From an uncultured Halomonas sp. (GTDB lineage Bacteria > Pseudomonadota > Gammaproteobacteria > Pseudomonadales > Halomonadaceae), in NCBI RefSeq assembly GCF_947493865.1, contig NZ_CANLTC010000003.1, positions 1 to 64,000 on the forward strand: a stretch of 64,000 nt of DNA, in the 5' to 3' direction. The notes beneath the pieces were generated by a model. That model did not search any database. It was not told the origin of the DNA and saw nothing but the letters and a program-made list of their open reading frames with translations. Shown here piece after piece: positions 28,717 to 38,043 of this stretch. Numbering within the stretch: the first letter of the stretch is position 1; each line of letters starts with the position of its first letter. The position numbers and the translations under genes were made by a program.

Positions 28717-29596
28717 TCTGCGCTTCTCCTACGACGGTGAGAACGCCAAGCTCACGATGCCGAAGGCGCACGCGATACCGGCTGGCGAAGTAGTGCGCCA
28801 AGCGCTCGCTCAAGTAGACAGAGCGATGCTGGCCGCCGGTACATCCGACAGCAACCGTCAGATAGCTGCGATTGCTGGCGATATAGGCCGGCAACCAGCG
28901 CTCCAGCCAGTCGCGAATGTCATCTGCCATGGCGCCGACGTCGGTATAGCTTTCGAGAAATTGAATGATTTCATCATCGCGCCCGTCGTAGTGGCGCAAT
29001 TGTGGGTCCCAGTAAGGGTTGGGTAGGCAGCGGGCATCGAAAACGGTGTCGGCGTCCAGAGGCACACCACGCTTGAAGCCGAAGGATTCGAAGGTCAACG
29101 TCAGCTGATCGCTGGAGTGGTGTGCCACCTGGCTTGCGATACGCGCTCGTAGATCGTGAATCGAGAGCTGCGAGGTGTCGATTACCAGGTCGGCGAGATC
29201 GCGGATACGCGCCAGGGTGTTTTCTTCCGATTCGATGGCTTCCGCCAGGGTCATCTCACTATCACGTGTCAAGGGATGGCGACGGCGCGTAGCGGAATAG
29301 CGCTCCAGCAGGATCTTGTTCTCGGCGGTGAGATAGACCACATGGCAGTCGATCTTGCGCATGCGGATTTCTTCGAGCAACACCGGGAAACGCTTGAGTG
29401 CCGTGGGTAGATTGCGCGCATCGATACTTACCGCAATGTTCGAACGCCGGGCATCATCTTGTTGCAGCTCATGGATGAGAGGGTCGAGCAGCATGGCCGG
29501 CAGATTGTCGATGGCATAAAAGCCAAGATCCTCGAGTGCCTGGAGCGCAATTGATTTTCCAGAACCTGATCGTCCGCTGATGATCACGAGCTGCAT
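28703..29596 (-). CDS. rapZ: RNase adapter protein / nucleotide-binding RapZ
   Basis: A 297-residue RapZ. The N-terminal Walker A is GRSGSGKS (residues 8-15), then LEDLGFYAIDNLP. The C-terminal RNA/sugar-sensing domain carries CTGGQHRSVYLSERL. In E. coli it presents GlmZ sRNA to RNase E to control glucosamine-6-phosphate synthesis. It lies in the rpoN-hpf-ptsN-rapZ-ptsO order common in gammaproteobacteria. A 92-base AT-rich gap separates it from ptsN. Confidence 0.95.
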   Translation of the reverse strand: MQLVIISGRSGSGKSIALQALEDLGFYAIDNLPAMLLDPLIHELQQDDARRSNIAVSIDARNLPTALKRFPVLLEEIRMRKIDCHVVYLTAENKILLERYSATRRRHPLTRDSEMTLAEAIESEENTLARIRDLADLVIDTSQLSIHDLRARIASQVAHHSSDQLTLTFESFGFKRGVPLDADTVFDARCLPNPYWDPQLRHYDGRDDEIIQFLESYTDVGAMADDIRDWLERWLPAYIASNRSYLTVAVGCTGGQHRSVYLSERLAHYFASRYRVRLRHRELGVLTVVGEAQNDSA

Positions 29597-29688
29597 GGTA
29601 GCGCCCTTATAACGATGGATTAGGGGTTCGGCTTTTTATTAGATAATTTATGTTATATGAAATGATATGGAAATGATGCGATCTGCTA
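29597..29688 (-). promoter_or_regulatory. AT-rich ptsN-rapZ gap, possible internal promoter
   Basis: The gap is unusually AT-rich for this window (several ATAT, TTATAT and TATCTAAT strings on the minus strand). It is the only sizeable break inside hpf-ptsN-rapZ-ptsO. A separate rapZ-ptsO promoter is plausible, but I cannot fix a -35/-10 pair. Confidence 0.3.
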
Positions 29689-30177
29689 TCACTTGTCTTT
29701 CTCATGGCTCGCCTGTTCGATGTCATGAATGGCATCAATAAGCGTTTCGTAAAGCTGGCTTTGGCTCTCGCTCTTGCGCAGTCGCATGCGGGTATCCGCA
29801 TCGTTCATGAGACTGGCCACTTGAGCGAGAAGCGTCAGATGCGTTTCGTCCGCTGCCTCGGGAACCAGTAAAATGAAGATCAAGTCCACCGGTTCGCCGT
29901 CAATGGCATCGAAGCTGATGGCTTCCTGAAGTTTGAGGAAGCCCGCAACCGGACTCTTGCAATGGGGGTCTCGCGCGTGAGGAATGGCGACACCGTTGCC
30001 AATACCGGTGCTGCCAAGTTTCTCCCGGCCAATCAAGCGTCCAAAGACTTCTTGGCTATCCAGGCTAGGGATGTTCTGGGCAATGAAGGTGCTGAAGAAT
30101 TCCAGCACCCGCTTCTTGCTCCCCCCGGGAACGGCGAATAGCGCGCGCTCCGGGGGCAGGATGGCTTCAAGAGACAT
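29689..30177 (-). CDS. ptsN: nitrogen PTS regulatory protein EIIA-Ntr
   Basis: A 162-residue EIIA-Ntr. The phosphorylated histidine is His67 in GNGVAIPHARD. The protein regulates potassium transport and nitrogen/carbon balance by its phosphorylation state and transports no sugar. It starts 9 bases after the hpf stop with no Shine-Dalgarno sequence, so translation probably depends on coupling to hpf. Confidence 0.95.
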   Translation of the reverse strand: MSLEAILPPERALFAVPGGSKKRVLEFFSTFIAQNIPSLDSQEVFGRLIGREKLGSTGIGNGVAIPHARDPHCKSPVAGFLKLQEAISFDAIDGEPVDLIFILLVPEAADETHLTLLAQVASLMNDADTRMRLRKSESQSQLYETLIDAIHDIEQASHEKDK

Positions 30178-30186
30178 AATCAGGAG

Positions 30187-30495
30187 TCAGCGTGCGCCGG
30201 CGCCCTGGGCGCGCGCCTGAGTTTTTTCCTTGTGTTTGACAAGTTGACGATCAAGCTTGTCGGCCAGTGCATCAATGGCAGCATACATGTCGCCGCTTTC
30301 GGCCTCGCCATGCAGATCCGCTCCAGCGACATGAAGGGTGCAGGCCGCCTGATGACGTTCCTTCTCGACTGACAAGGTGACCTGTACCCGAGTGATGTTG
30401 TCGTAATGGCGCTCCAGACGTGCAAGTTTTTCGTTCACATAATCACGCAATGCATCGGTCAGCTCGACATGATGGCCAGTGATGTTGACTTGCAT
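30187..30495 (-). CDS. hpf: ribosome hibernation-promoting factor, short form
   Basis: A 102-residue HPF/YfiA-family protein (MQVNITGHHVELTDALRDYV start) that binds the 30S decoding region and promotes 100S dimers in stationary phase. There is no C-terminal extension, so it is the short gammaproteobacterial form. GGAG precedes the ATG by 7 bases. It lies directly downstream of rpoN. Confidence 0.94.
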   Translation of the reverse strand: MQVNITGHHVELTDALRDYVNEKLARLERHYDNITRVQVTLSVEKERHQAACTLHVAGADLHGEAESGDMYAAIDALADKLDRQLVKHKEKTQARAQGAGAR

Positions 30496-30574
30496 GGCAC
30501 GCTCCTATTACTGCGAATGGTTCAAGGATTGTAACCCTTTTTACGGCGTAGCAAACCCCCGGGTGTAGGGAAGC

Positions 30575-31990
30575 CTATGCCAAACGCTTGCGATCGCTCG
30601 AAGAGGGAATGCCCAACCCTTCGCGATACTTGGCTATGGTGCGCCGAGCCACCTTGATGCCGTCTTCCGCGAGCAAGTCTACCAGCTTGCTATCGGACAA
30701 GGGCTTGCGTGGAGATTCCTCGCTGATCATCTTTTTCAAGCGTGCACGAATCGCCGTGCTGGAGTGGGCATCGCCCTCATTTTCGTTACCGCCTACATGG
30801 CTGGAGAAAAAATATTTCAGTTCGAAGACACCACGCGGGGTATGAATGAATTTCTGGGTGGTGACCCGTGAAATGGTCGATTCATGCATGTCGACGAGTT
30901 GAGCGATGTTCGCCAGGATCAATGGTTTCATTGCCTCTTCACCATGTTCGAGAAAGTCCAACTGGTGGCTCATTATTTCCCGGCCTACCTTGAGCAGGGT
31001 GTCATTGCGACTCGAGAGGCTCTTCATCAGCCAGCGCGCTTCCTGCAAATGCTGTCTCATGAAGGTATTGTCGTCACTCTTGTCGGCGCGCTTTATCAGT
31101 GCGGCGTAGTCCGGTTGAATGCGCAGGCGGGGTAGCGCGTCTGGATTTAGCTCGATGCGCCAGCCCTGGGGAGTGTGATGAGCAACCAGGTCCGGTGTGA
31201 CATGGCTCTCCTCGTGATGATCGAACGCTTGTCCGGGGCGTGGATCAAGCAAGCGAATCATGGCAATGACGTCGTCGAGCTGGTTATCGTCAAGCCCGAG
31301 TCGGCGTTTGAGCATCTTGCGGTCGTTACCGGCCAGGGCTTCCAGAAACTGGCGGACCAGACGTTTGGCCTGGGGCAGCAGCGGAGTCGTTTCATCAAGG
31401 GCGCCAAGTTGCAAGAGCAGGCATTCGCGTAAGCTTCGAGCACCGACGCCGGTCGGCTCGAACTGTTGTACCTGCTGCAGAACCTGTTCCACTTCCTGAC
31501 TTTTGAGGTTGACGAGACCTTGGCTTCGCAGGCCGTCCACCAGATCGTCGAGGCTGGTGTCGAGGTAGCCCGCCGGGCTGATCGCGTCGATGAGACTCTC
31601 GGCGATCTGTCGGCTACGCGCTGACATGTCGGTCATGGTCAATTGCCAGTACAAGTGATCCTTGAGGCCCACTCCCGCCACGTTGCGCTCGATATCGCTA
31701 CCATCGGTACCGCCTGTTCGGCTGGCAGGCGCATCCTGGTAGGTATCCGACCATTCGCTATCGGTTACCAGCTCCATTGGGATGTCTTCCGCCCACTCAT
31801 CCTCGGCGCTGTCGGCCACGGCTTGTTCACCGTAGATTTCGTCGAGCTCCAGCATGGGGTTGGATTCCAGTGCCTGCTGGATTTCCTGACGCAGATCGAG
31901 CGTCGAGAGTTGCAACAGCTGGATTGCCTGTTGCAACTGTGGCGTCATGGATAGCTGAGTGCCGATGCGCAGCTGTAGCGTTGGCTTCAT
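30575..31990 (-). CDS. rpoN: RNA polymerase sigma-54 factor
   Basis: A 471-residue RpoN. The N-terminal glutamine-rich activator region (LQLRIGTQLSMTPQLQQAI), an acidic linker, the core-binding domain, the HTH and the C-terminal RpoN box (ARRTIAKYREGLGIPSS) are all visible. I use the ATG at 31990 since family members begin with MKP-x-LQL; an ATG at 32017 is possible, and neither has a clear Shine-Dalgarno sequence. Located downstream of lptB, from which an inverted-repeat element separates it. Confidence 0.96.
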   Translation of the reverse strand: MKPTLQLRIGTQLSMTPQLQQAIQLLQLSTLDLRQEIQQALESNPMLELDEIYGEQAVADSAEDEWAEDIPMELVTDSEWSDTYQDAPASRTGGTDGSDIERNVAGVGLKDHLYWQLTMTDMSARSRQIAESLIDAISPAGYLDTSLDDLVDGLRSQGLVNLKSQEVEQVLQQVQQFEPTGVGARSLRECLLLQLGALDETTPLLPQAKRLVRQFLEALAGNDRKMLKRRLGLDDNQLDDVIAMIRLLDPRPGQAFDHHEESHVTPDLVAHHTPQGWRIELNPDALPRLRIQPDYAALIKRADKSDDNTFMRQHLQEARWLMKSLSSRNDTLLKVGREIMSHQLDFLEHGEEAMKPLILANIAQLVDMHESTISRVTTQKFIHTPRGVFELKYFFSSHVGGNENEGDAHSSTAIRARLKKMISEESPRKPLSDSKLVDLLAEDGIKVARRTIAKYREGLGIPSSSDRKRLA

Positions 31991-32179
31991 TACCATAAGG
32001 GATGGGATCACCGACATGATTTATAATCACGTTAGCGCTGCAGGAAGCCGCTTGCAAGCATGAAAAGCAATAATCATGCCATCAATCAACTAATGCTTTC
32101 CTTTTTAGCGGCTAGGAGGTTTGAAGGCGAAATGGAACACGTCCTCGAAGGCCTTGAAAAGCGGCAAGTCAAGGCTTTG

Positions 32180-32322
32180 TCTGAAAAGTCGACGAGCGAT
32201 GGCCAGACAAGGCAAAAATCGCCGAAAAGGCGGAGTTTACGCGGTGTAAATGAGTACTTTGATCGGACTCGCGCACGAGTCGATTTTTAACGCTGTGTGG
32301 GCGAGCGCAGGCACTTTTCAGA
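32180..32322. repeat. large inverted-repeat element (MITE-like) between lptB and rpoN
   Basis: TCTGAAAAGT (32180-32189) is matched by its exact reverse complement at 32313-32322, and inside it AAAAATCG (32214-32221) is matched exactly at 32281-32288. The intermediate arms are partly complementary. The whole 143-base element can fold into one long imperfect stem. It occupies most of the 338-base gap between rpoN and lptB, which has no credible gene although one frame is open for 76 codons. It resembles intergenic repeats I remember from halomonads and related genera. Only one copy is in this window. Confidence 0.6.
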
Positions 32323-32328
32323 TATGGC

Positions 32329-33054
32329 CTAGAAGCGAAACTCGTTGCCCAGATAGACCTCTCGCACCTTCTGGCTGGTGAGGATGGCTTCGGTGTTGCC
32401 CTCGGCGATGATCTTGCCATCGCCAACGATATAAGCGTTGTCGCAGATATCCAGCGTATCCCGCACATTGTGATCCGTGATGAGAACGCCGATGCCTCGC
32501 GCGCTCAACTGGCGAATGATGCTCTTTATTTCGCCCACCGAGATCGGATCGACACCGGCAAAGGGTTCGTCGAGCAGAATGAAAGCAGGCTCTGTGGCAA
32601 GAGACCGGGCGATCTCGACCCGGCGACGCTCGCCTCCTGAAAGGCTCATGCCCAGATTGTCGCGAATGTGTTCGATATGGAATTCGTCGAGCAGATGCTC
32701 GAGTTGGGCATGGCGTTGCTTCTTGTCGAGTTCCTTGCGCGTTTCGAGAATGGCGAGAATATTGTCCGCCACTGACAGTTTGCGAAATACCGATGCTTCC
32801 TGAGGCAGGTAGCCAATCCCGGCGCGAGCGCGATGATGCATGGGGGCGAAGGTCAGATCCTGGTCATCGATGGCAACGTTGCCCGCATCCGCCTTGATCA
32901 GGCCAACGATCATGTAGAACGAGGTGGTCTTGCCGGCGCCGTTGGGGCCCAGCAAGCCAACGATACTGCCTTGCGCGATGGACAAGCTGATATCCTGCAC
33001 TACCCGGCGATGCTTGTAGCTCTTGGCCAGGTGACGAGCGAAAAGCGTCTTCAT
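32329..33054 (-). CDS. lptB: LPS export ABC transporter ATP-binding protein LptB
   Basis: A 241-residue ABC ATPase that powers LptFGC to extract LPS from the inner membrane. Walker [14 protein letters not shown], the [16 protein letters not shown] signature, Walker [14 protein letters not shown] and the switch histidine in [11 protein letters not shown] are intact. It follows lptA by 26 bases in kdsD-kdsC-lptC-lptA-lptB. Confidence 0.97.
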   Translation of the reverse strand: MKTLFARHLAKSYKHRRVVQDISLSIAQGSIVGLLGPNGAGKTTSFYMIVGLIKADAGNVAIDDQDLTFAPMHHRARAGIGYLPQEASVFRKLSVADNILAILETRKELDKKQRHAQLEHLLDEFHIEHIRDNLGMSLSGGERRRVEIARSLATEPAFILLDEPFAGVDPISVGEIKSIIRQLSARGIGVLITDHNVRDTLDICDNAYIVGDGKIIAEGNTEAILTSQKVREVYLGNEFRF

Positions 33055-33080
33055 CCAGAGTGCTTCCTGCTTGGTGTCTC

Positions 33081-33602
33081 TTACTCGGTGGTTTTAGGCG
33101 TCAGGGTCATGCGCACGCGCTCATCGCCCCCGCTGTCGGATCGTGAGCGCGCCTGAACCTGGCGGCGATCGAGAAAATATTCCACATAGGCGCCATTGAA
33201 GATATCGCCACCCTGATGCAGCTCTGCGCGACGAATCAGCTCTACGCGACGCTCGCCGGCATGATAGACAATGCTCTCGCCCCAGCCCTTGGCTATCGGT
33301 TCCTGGGGAGCCGGCTTTTGTTCCAGGTAGGCCCGCCCCGTATTGCTCGTGGCAGTGACGAGAGAGACTTCGCCCTGGGCATTGCGTTCGATCTCGACCT
33401 TGTCGGCAATGAGTTTCATGCTGCCTTGCTGCATGTCCACGTCGCCGGTATAGACCGCCGTGCCAGCTCGGTCGTCGATGTCGAGGCGGTCAGCGGCAAT
33501 CTCGATGGGGGCACCGGCATCGCTGTCAAGGGCGTACGCCGTCGTTGCGATTGAGCCATGAAGCAGCAGGCCAGCCATGATAGGTAGGGTTTTTCGCCGC
33601 AT
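33081..33602 (-). CDS. lptA: periplasmic LPS transport protein LptA
   Basis: A roughly 173-residue LptA with a signal peptide ending near TTAYA and an OstA/LptA beta-jellyroll ([19 protein letters not shown]). It polymerises into the periplasmic bridge between LptC and LptD. Two starts compete. ATG at 33611 would overlap lptC by ATGA but has AAGGA directly abutting it. ATG at 33602 has the same AAGGA 9 bases away and is preferred here. Confidence 0.92.
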   Translation of the reverse strand: MRRKTLPIMAGLLLHGSIATTAYALDSDAGAPIEIAADRLDIDDRAGTAVYTGDVDMQQGSMKLIADKVEIERNAQGEVSLVTATSNTGRAYLEQKPAPQEPIAKGWGESIVYHAGERRVELIRRAELHQGGDIFNGAYVEYFLDRRQVQARSRSDSGGDERVRMTLTPKTTE

Positions 33603-33607
33603 GATCT

Positions 33608-34186
33608 TCATTCCTTGCTGATGGGCGGATGCAGGCCGCGGACGTTACCATCCAGACGCAGGCGCGCCGAGTCGATCCAGGCGTCTACGCGCTCACCGCG
33701 AACACGTTGCTGATGTTGGCTCAGGCGGGCTTCGCTTTCACTCCAGGCATGACGTTCATGAATATCATAGACGAGCGTCTGAGTCTCGAGGCGCCAGCCC
33801 TGCTCAGGTGCCTCGAGCCAAGCGTTCCCCTTTAGCGTGAGAGGATTGCCGTCGGGACCAAGCGTGCTGGTTTTGCTGCCGGCGAACCAGATACGCCCTT
33901 CGTCGTCATAAAGACGTATATCGGGCGTAGTCGCGCGAGTGACGTCATCCACGGGCGTATGCACCAGGCGTGGCGTTTCGAGGCGTTGATAAGGCTTGCC
34001 CGCAGCATCGAAACGCGTCATCCGTGCGCCTTCCAGATAGAAGTCCGGCTCGCCGGCGGTGTCCTGAGGCACCGGCCCGGGCAAGGGAGCGTCCCGCTGT
34101 TCGATGAAGGCCAGAAGCCCCCCTAGAGCCAGCAAGATCACTGCCAGCCAGAACTTGACGGGAGGCTTGGCTAAACGCAGTGCCAT
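33608..34186 (-). CDS. lptC: LPS export protein LptC
   Basis: A 192-residue bitopic protein: an N-terminal transmembrane helix (VKFWLAVILLALGGLLAF) and a periplasmic OstA-like domain (FYLEGARMTRFDAAGKPY) that receives LPS from LptBFG and passes it to LptA. The ATG at 34186 sits 6 bases after AAAAGG. The ATG at 34192 overlaps the kdsC stop by ATGA but abuts that site. Either gives a normal-length protein. Confidence 0.88.
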   Translation of the reverse strand: MALRLAKPPVKFWLAVILLALGGLLAFIEQRDAPLPGPVPQDTAGEPDFYLEGARMTRFDAAGKPYQRLETPRLVHTPVDDVTRATTPDIRLYDDEGRIWFAGSKTSTLGPDGNPLTLKGNAWLEAPEQGWRLETQTLVYDIHERHAWSESEARLSQHQQRVRGERVDAWIDSARLRLDGNVRGLHPPISKE

Positions 34187-34188
34187 GC

Positions 34189-34746
34189 TCATCCTTTTCC
34201 GTGCAGATAGGTATCGAATACCGCAGGCCAGTGACCTTGCCAAGCCAATAGGTTGTCGCAGATTTCGCGCACTGCGCCTTGGCCTCCGGGGCGTTCGGTG
34301 ATCCAGTCGGCTTGCTCACGAATGTAGAGTGGCGCATTGGGGACGCTGATGCCCAGGCCCGCATGTTTGATTGCTGACAGATCCGGAAGGTCGTCACCAC
34401 AGTAAGCAGCCTGGTGCCACTCCATGTTCAACCGGGCAAGCAAGGATTGCAATGCATCGAACTTGTCATCACGTCCCTGCATGACATGTTCGATGCCCAA
34501 TGCCTCGGCGCGCCGGCTCACCATCCTGGATTCGCGACCGGTGATGATGGCGACCTCGACACCCGCTCGACGCAACAGCTTGATGCCTAGTCCATCCTGA
34601 GTGCCGAAGGACTTGATTTCCTGATCGTCGCTTTGAAAATGGAGTTGGCCATCGGTCATGACGCCGTCAACATCCAGAGCTAGTAGACGAATGTGCCGAG
34701 CACGCTGAATCAACGCAGAGGCATCGAGTCGGGAATCGATTGTCAT
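34189..34746 (-). CDS. kdsC: 3-deoxy-D-manno-octulosonate 8-phosphate phosphatase
   Basis: A 185-residue HAD-superfamily (C0, tetrameric) phosphatase that makes Kdo from Kdo-8-phosphate for LPS inner core. The nucleophile motif LALDVDGVMTDG and the C-terminal YCGDDLPDLSAI metal motif are present. It lies 11 bases downstream of kdsD and abuts or overlaps lptC. Confidence 0.95.
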   Translation of the reverse strand: MTIDSRLDASALIQRARHIRLLALDVDGVMTDGQLHFQSDDQEIKSFGTQDGLGIKLLRRAGVEVAIITGRESRMVSRRAEALGIEHVMQGRDDKFDALQSLLARLNMEWHQAAYCGDDLPDLSAIKHAGLGISVPNAPLYIREQADWITERPGGQGAVREICDNLLAWQGHWPAVFDTYLHGKG

Positions 34747-34757
34747 GCAAAGCTCCT

Positions 34758-35738
34758 TTAAATGACGCCGCTGGTAAGTAGATCATGCATGTGCAGAGCG
34801 CCGATGGGATGCTCCTGCTCATCGACCACTGCCAGTGCGGTAATGCGGTTATCCTCCATGATCTTGACCGCTTCCGCGGCCAGCAGGCCGGGAGAAATAC
34901 GCCTGCCCCCGCGAGTCATTACATCATCGACCCGCAGTGTCCTAAGGTCGGCATGCTGGTCGAGAGTACGGCGCAGATCCCCATCGGTGTAGACGCCGAT
35001 CAGACGATCCTGTTCATCCACGACACAGGTAAACCCCAGCCCCTTGTGCGTGATTTCAAGAAGAGCGTCGCGCAGTGGGCTGCCAAGCATCACCTTGGGC
35101 ACGCGTTGGTCCACATGCATCAGATCCTCGACCTTGAGTAGTAGGCGCCGCCCCAGGCTGCCGCCGGGATGCGACAGAGCGAACTCCTCGGTGGTGAAGC
35201 CCCGGGCCTCGAGCAGGGCGACGGCCAACGCGTCGGCCAATGCCAGCGCCGCGGTAGTGGAGGAGGTGGGCGCCAGGCCCAAAGGGCAGGCCTCCCGCTC
35301 GACACCGGCATCGAGATGCGCCTGGGCGTGACAGGCAAGGGTCGAGCCGGGACGGCCGGTAATGCTGATCATGGGTGTTCCCATGCGCTTGAGTAACGGC
35401 AACAGGGCCGTGATTTCAGCGGTTTCGCCGGAATTGGACAGGGCCAGCACGATATCCTTTGATGTGATCATGCCCAGGTCGCCGTGGCTGGCTTCTCCGG
35501 GGTGCACGAAAAAGGCGGGCGTGCCGGTGCTGGCCAGGGTGGCGGCTACCTTGCGGGCAATGTGGCCGGACTTCCCCATGCCGGTGACGACCACCCGGCC
35601 AGCACAGGCGAGCATCAGGCGGCAGGCGTGATCGAAGTCCTCCGACAGTTTGGCGTCCAGGTCAGCAATCGCCTGTCGTTCAAGATCTAGCGTGCGACGG
35701 GCGCTGGTGCGAAAGTCGAAGTTGGTATTGACGGTCAT
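34758..35738 (-). CDS. kdsD: D-arabinose 5-phosphate isomerase
   Basis: A 326-residue enzyme that converts ribulose-5-phosphate to arabinose-5-phosphate, the first committed Kdo precursor. The SIS domain (GRVVVTGMGKSGHIARKVAATL, quoted as VVTGMGKSGHIARK) is at about residues 40-180, with two CBS domains behind it. ATG at 35738 gives the family length, although an open frame extends to 35846. It diverges from mlaF and leads the Kdo/LPS-export operon. Confidence 0.94.
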   Translation of the reverse strand: MTVNTNFDFRTSARRTLDLERQAIADLDAKLSEDFDHACRLMLACAGRVVVTGMGKSGHIARKVAATLASTGTPAFFVHPGEASHGDLGMITSKDIVLALSNSGETAEITALLPLLKRMGTPMISITGRPGSTLACHAQAHLDAGVEREACPLGLAPTSSTTAALALADALAVALLEARGFTTEEFALSHPGGSLGRRLLLKVEDLMHVDQRVPKVMLGSPLRDALLEITHKGLGFTCVVDEQDRLIGVYTDGDLRRTLDQHADLRTLRVDDVMTRGGRRISPGLLAAEAVKIMEDNRITALAVVDEQEHPIGALHMHDLLTSGVI

Positions 35739-35966
35739 GGTTAAGGCGCGGCCCCATTGGCTATTGAACTCAAGCGACGAACTGAAAGCGTGTTCCCGGG
35801 TCACATTGATGCATTCATGATGCGTAGCTGTACAGCGTACAAACAATGCGTGAGCGCCATTAAACGCATTGCTTCAAACGCTTGCAAGTTTGTCCTTGCC
35901 AGCGGGTGCCGCCAGCCTCAAGATAAGTTAGGATACGATGTTCGATAATTTCCCCGGTGGATCGCT

Positions 35967-36782
35967 ATGATGAATGACTCGCAATTCGTCGAGGTCGAAA
36001 ACCTGTACTTTTCTCGTGGCGACAAGGAGATATTTCGCGGCGTCGACATGCATATCCCCCGGGGCAAGATTACTGCCATCATGGGGCCCAGCGGTTCGGG
36101 AAAAACCACCTTGCTCAAGCTGATCGGGGGGCAGCTGTACCCAGATACCGGCCGTGTGCAGATCGACGGCCTCGACGTGCATCGCTTGAAACGACGGGAA
36201 CTTTTTCGCTTGCGTCGTCGCATGGGCATGCTGTTTCAAAGCGGCGCCCTGTTTTCCGATCTCAGCGTTTTCGAGAACGTTGCCTTTCCCATGCGGGTGC
36301 ATACCGATCTGCCTGAGGCGATGATTCGCGACGTGGTGCTGATGAAGCTGGAAGCGGTAGGTTTGCGTGGCGCGCGCAACCTCATGCCAGCGGAGCTTTC
36401 CGGCGGTATGTTGCGCCGGGTCGCTCTGGCCCGGGCAATCGCCCTGGACCCGGAGCTGATTCTTTATGACGAGCCCTTCGTCGGTCAGGATCCGATTTCC
36501 ATGGGCGTACTGGTGGAGTTGATCAAGAAGGTCAATCAGGCGCTCGGGCTGACTGCCGTGATCGTGTCGCACGACATCAAAGAAACCATGTCCATTGCGG
36601 ATTATGTCTATGTACTTTCCGATGGCAAAGTCATGGCCCATGGCACACCGGCCAACCTGAACGTGGATCGCGACGCCCGGGTCAGCCAGTTCATGCATGG
36701 CGAGCCCGACGGCCCGGTTCCCTTTCATTACCCGGCGCCGGATTACTACAGCGACATCTTGAACGAGGGGGCGAGGCCATGA
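35967..36782 (+). CDS. mlaF: Mla phospholipid transport ATPase MlaF
   Basis: A 271-residue ABC ATPase of the MlaFEDB complex, which moves phospholipids between membranes to keep the outer leaflet lipid-asymmetric. Walker [14 protein letters not shown], signature [14 protein letters not shown] and Walker [14 protein letters not shown] are intact. It overlaps mlaE by ATGA. It diverges from kdsD across 228 bases, in which AATGCGT...ACGCATT forms a 7-bp inverted repeat. Confidence 0.96.
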   Translation: MMNDSQFVEVENLYFSRGDKEIFRGVDMHIPRGKITAIMGPSGSGKTTLLKLIGGQLYPDTGRVQIDGLDVHRLKRRELFRLRRRMGMLFQSGALFSDLSVFENVAFPMRVHTDLPEAMIRDVVLMKLEAVGLRGARNLMPAELSGGMLRRVALARAIALDPELILYDEPFVGQDPISMGVLVELIKKVNQALGLTAVIVSHDIKETMSIADYVYVLSDGKVMAHGTPANLNVDRDARVSQFMHGEPDGPVPFHYPAPDYYSDILNEGARP

Positions 36783-37561
36783 TCAAGCAGCGAATCGCGT
36801 CCCTGGGAAAATCAACGCTGGATACATTCGAGTCGCTGGGGCGCGCCACCATATTCCTGTGTCAGGCAAGCATCGGCATCCCGGGTAAAGAAGGGTTCCA
36901 CCTATGGCTGCGCCAGATGCACTTCATCGGCGTCATGTCCTTGGCCATCGTGTTGGTGTCAGGACTTTTCATCGGCATGGTGCTGGGACTGCAAGGCTAT
37001 ACCATCCTGGTGGATTTCGGTGCCGAGGATGCGCTTGGGCAGATGGTCTCCCTGTCGCTTCTACGCGAGCTGGCGCCGGTGGTTGCCGCGCTGCTGTTTG
37101 CCGGTCGTGCCGGGTCGGCTCTGACCGCGGAGATCGGTTTGATGAAAGCAACCGAGCAACTGAGCAGCATGGAAATGATCGGCGTCGATCCCTTGCGCCG
37201 GGTGGTAGCGCCTCGTCTGTGGGCGGGCTTTGTCTCCTTGCCCCTGTTGACGATAGGGTTCAGCGTCGTGGGTATCTGGGGCGGCTATCTGGTCGGCGTC
37301 GATTGGCTGGGTGTGAACGAAGGGTCGTATTGGAGCAACATGCAGGCCAGCGTCAGTTTTATTGACGATGTCGGCAATGGATTGCTCAAGGCCCTGGTGT
37401 TTGCGCTGGTGGTGACCTGGATCGCCGTGTTCCAAGGTTATGATCTCGTGCCTACCTCGGAAGGCATTTCCCGGGCAACGACTCGTACGGTGGTCTATTC
37501 TTCGCTGGCCGTTCTCGGTCTGGATTTTGTGTTGACGACGCTGATGTTTGGAGAGCTCTGA
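36779..37561 (+). CDS. mlaE: Mla phospholipid transport permease MlaE
   Basis: A 260-residue MlaE/YrbE-family permease with about five or six membrane segments. The conserved [22 protein letters not shown] cytoplasmic loop (quoted as [17 protein letters not shown]) identifies the family. It overlaps mlaF by 4 bases and mlaD by 1. Confidence 0.96.
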   Translation: MIKQRIASLGKSTLDTFESLGRATIFLCQASIGIPGKEGFHLWLRQMHFIGVMSLAIVLVSGLFIGMVLGLQGYTILVDFGAEDALGQMVSLSLLRELAPVVAALLFAGRAGSALTAEIGLMKATEQLSSMEMIGVDPLRRVVAPRLWAGFVSLPLLTIGFSVVGIWGGYLVGVDWLGVNEGSYWSNMQASVSFIDDVGNGLLKALVFALVVTWIAVFQGYDLVPTSEGISRATTRTVVYSSLAVLGLDFVLTTLMFGEL

Positions 37562-38025
37562 TGAAGCGCAGCAAGACGATGGAACTAGGGGTTGGCTTGT
37601 TCGTGCTGGCCGGCATTCTGGGATTGGTGTTTCTCGGGTTGAGCGTCAGTGGGTTGAACAATGGTCTATCTAGCACCAGCTTTACCCTCAAAGCGGATTT
37701 TGCCGATATCGGAGGCTTGAAGAAGGGGTCTCGCGTGACCATGGCAGGGGTGCCGATTGGCAAGGTGAAGTCGGTGGAACTCGACCAGGAGTGGTTTGAT
37801 GCCCGGGTTACAATGGAACTCAATGGCGAACTGGAAGGCCGGCTTTCCGAAGACACCACGGCGGCAATTCTGACGTCGGGTCTTCTCGGCGAGCAGTATA
37901 TCGGGCTGACCGTGGGGGGGGCGCCGGATACGCTCGAGGACGGCGATGTCATCCACGATACCCAGCAGGCGTTGGTGCTCGAAGAACTCATACAGCAGTT
38001 CGTGTCGAATATGGCAAGTAAGTGA
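37561..38025 (+). CDS. mlaD: Mla MCE-domain lipid-binding protein MlaD
   Basis: A 154-residue inner-membrane-anchored protein with one N-terminal transmembrane helix and an MCE domain at about residues 38-115 (FADIGGLKKGSRVTMAGVPIG). Hexamers form the hydrophobic channel through which MlaFEB exchanges lipid with MlaC. Length is slightly short but within the family range. Confidence 0.95.
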   Translation: MKRSKTMELGVGLFVLAGILGLVFLGLSVSGLNNGLSSTSFTLKADFADIGGLKKGSRVTMAGVPIGKVKSVELDQEWFDARVTMELNGELEGRLSEDTTAAILTSGLLGEQYIGLTVGGAPDTLEDGDVIHDTQQALVLEELIQQFVSNMASK

Positions 38026-38043
38026 TATTTCAGGAGTAAGTCG

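Noticed and set aside
32060..32290. 76-codon open frame between rpoN and lptB as a small protein gene
   Set aside because: Most of it lies inside the inverted-repeat element, it has no good ribosome binding site, and the lysine/arginine-rich translation shows no recognisable fold.
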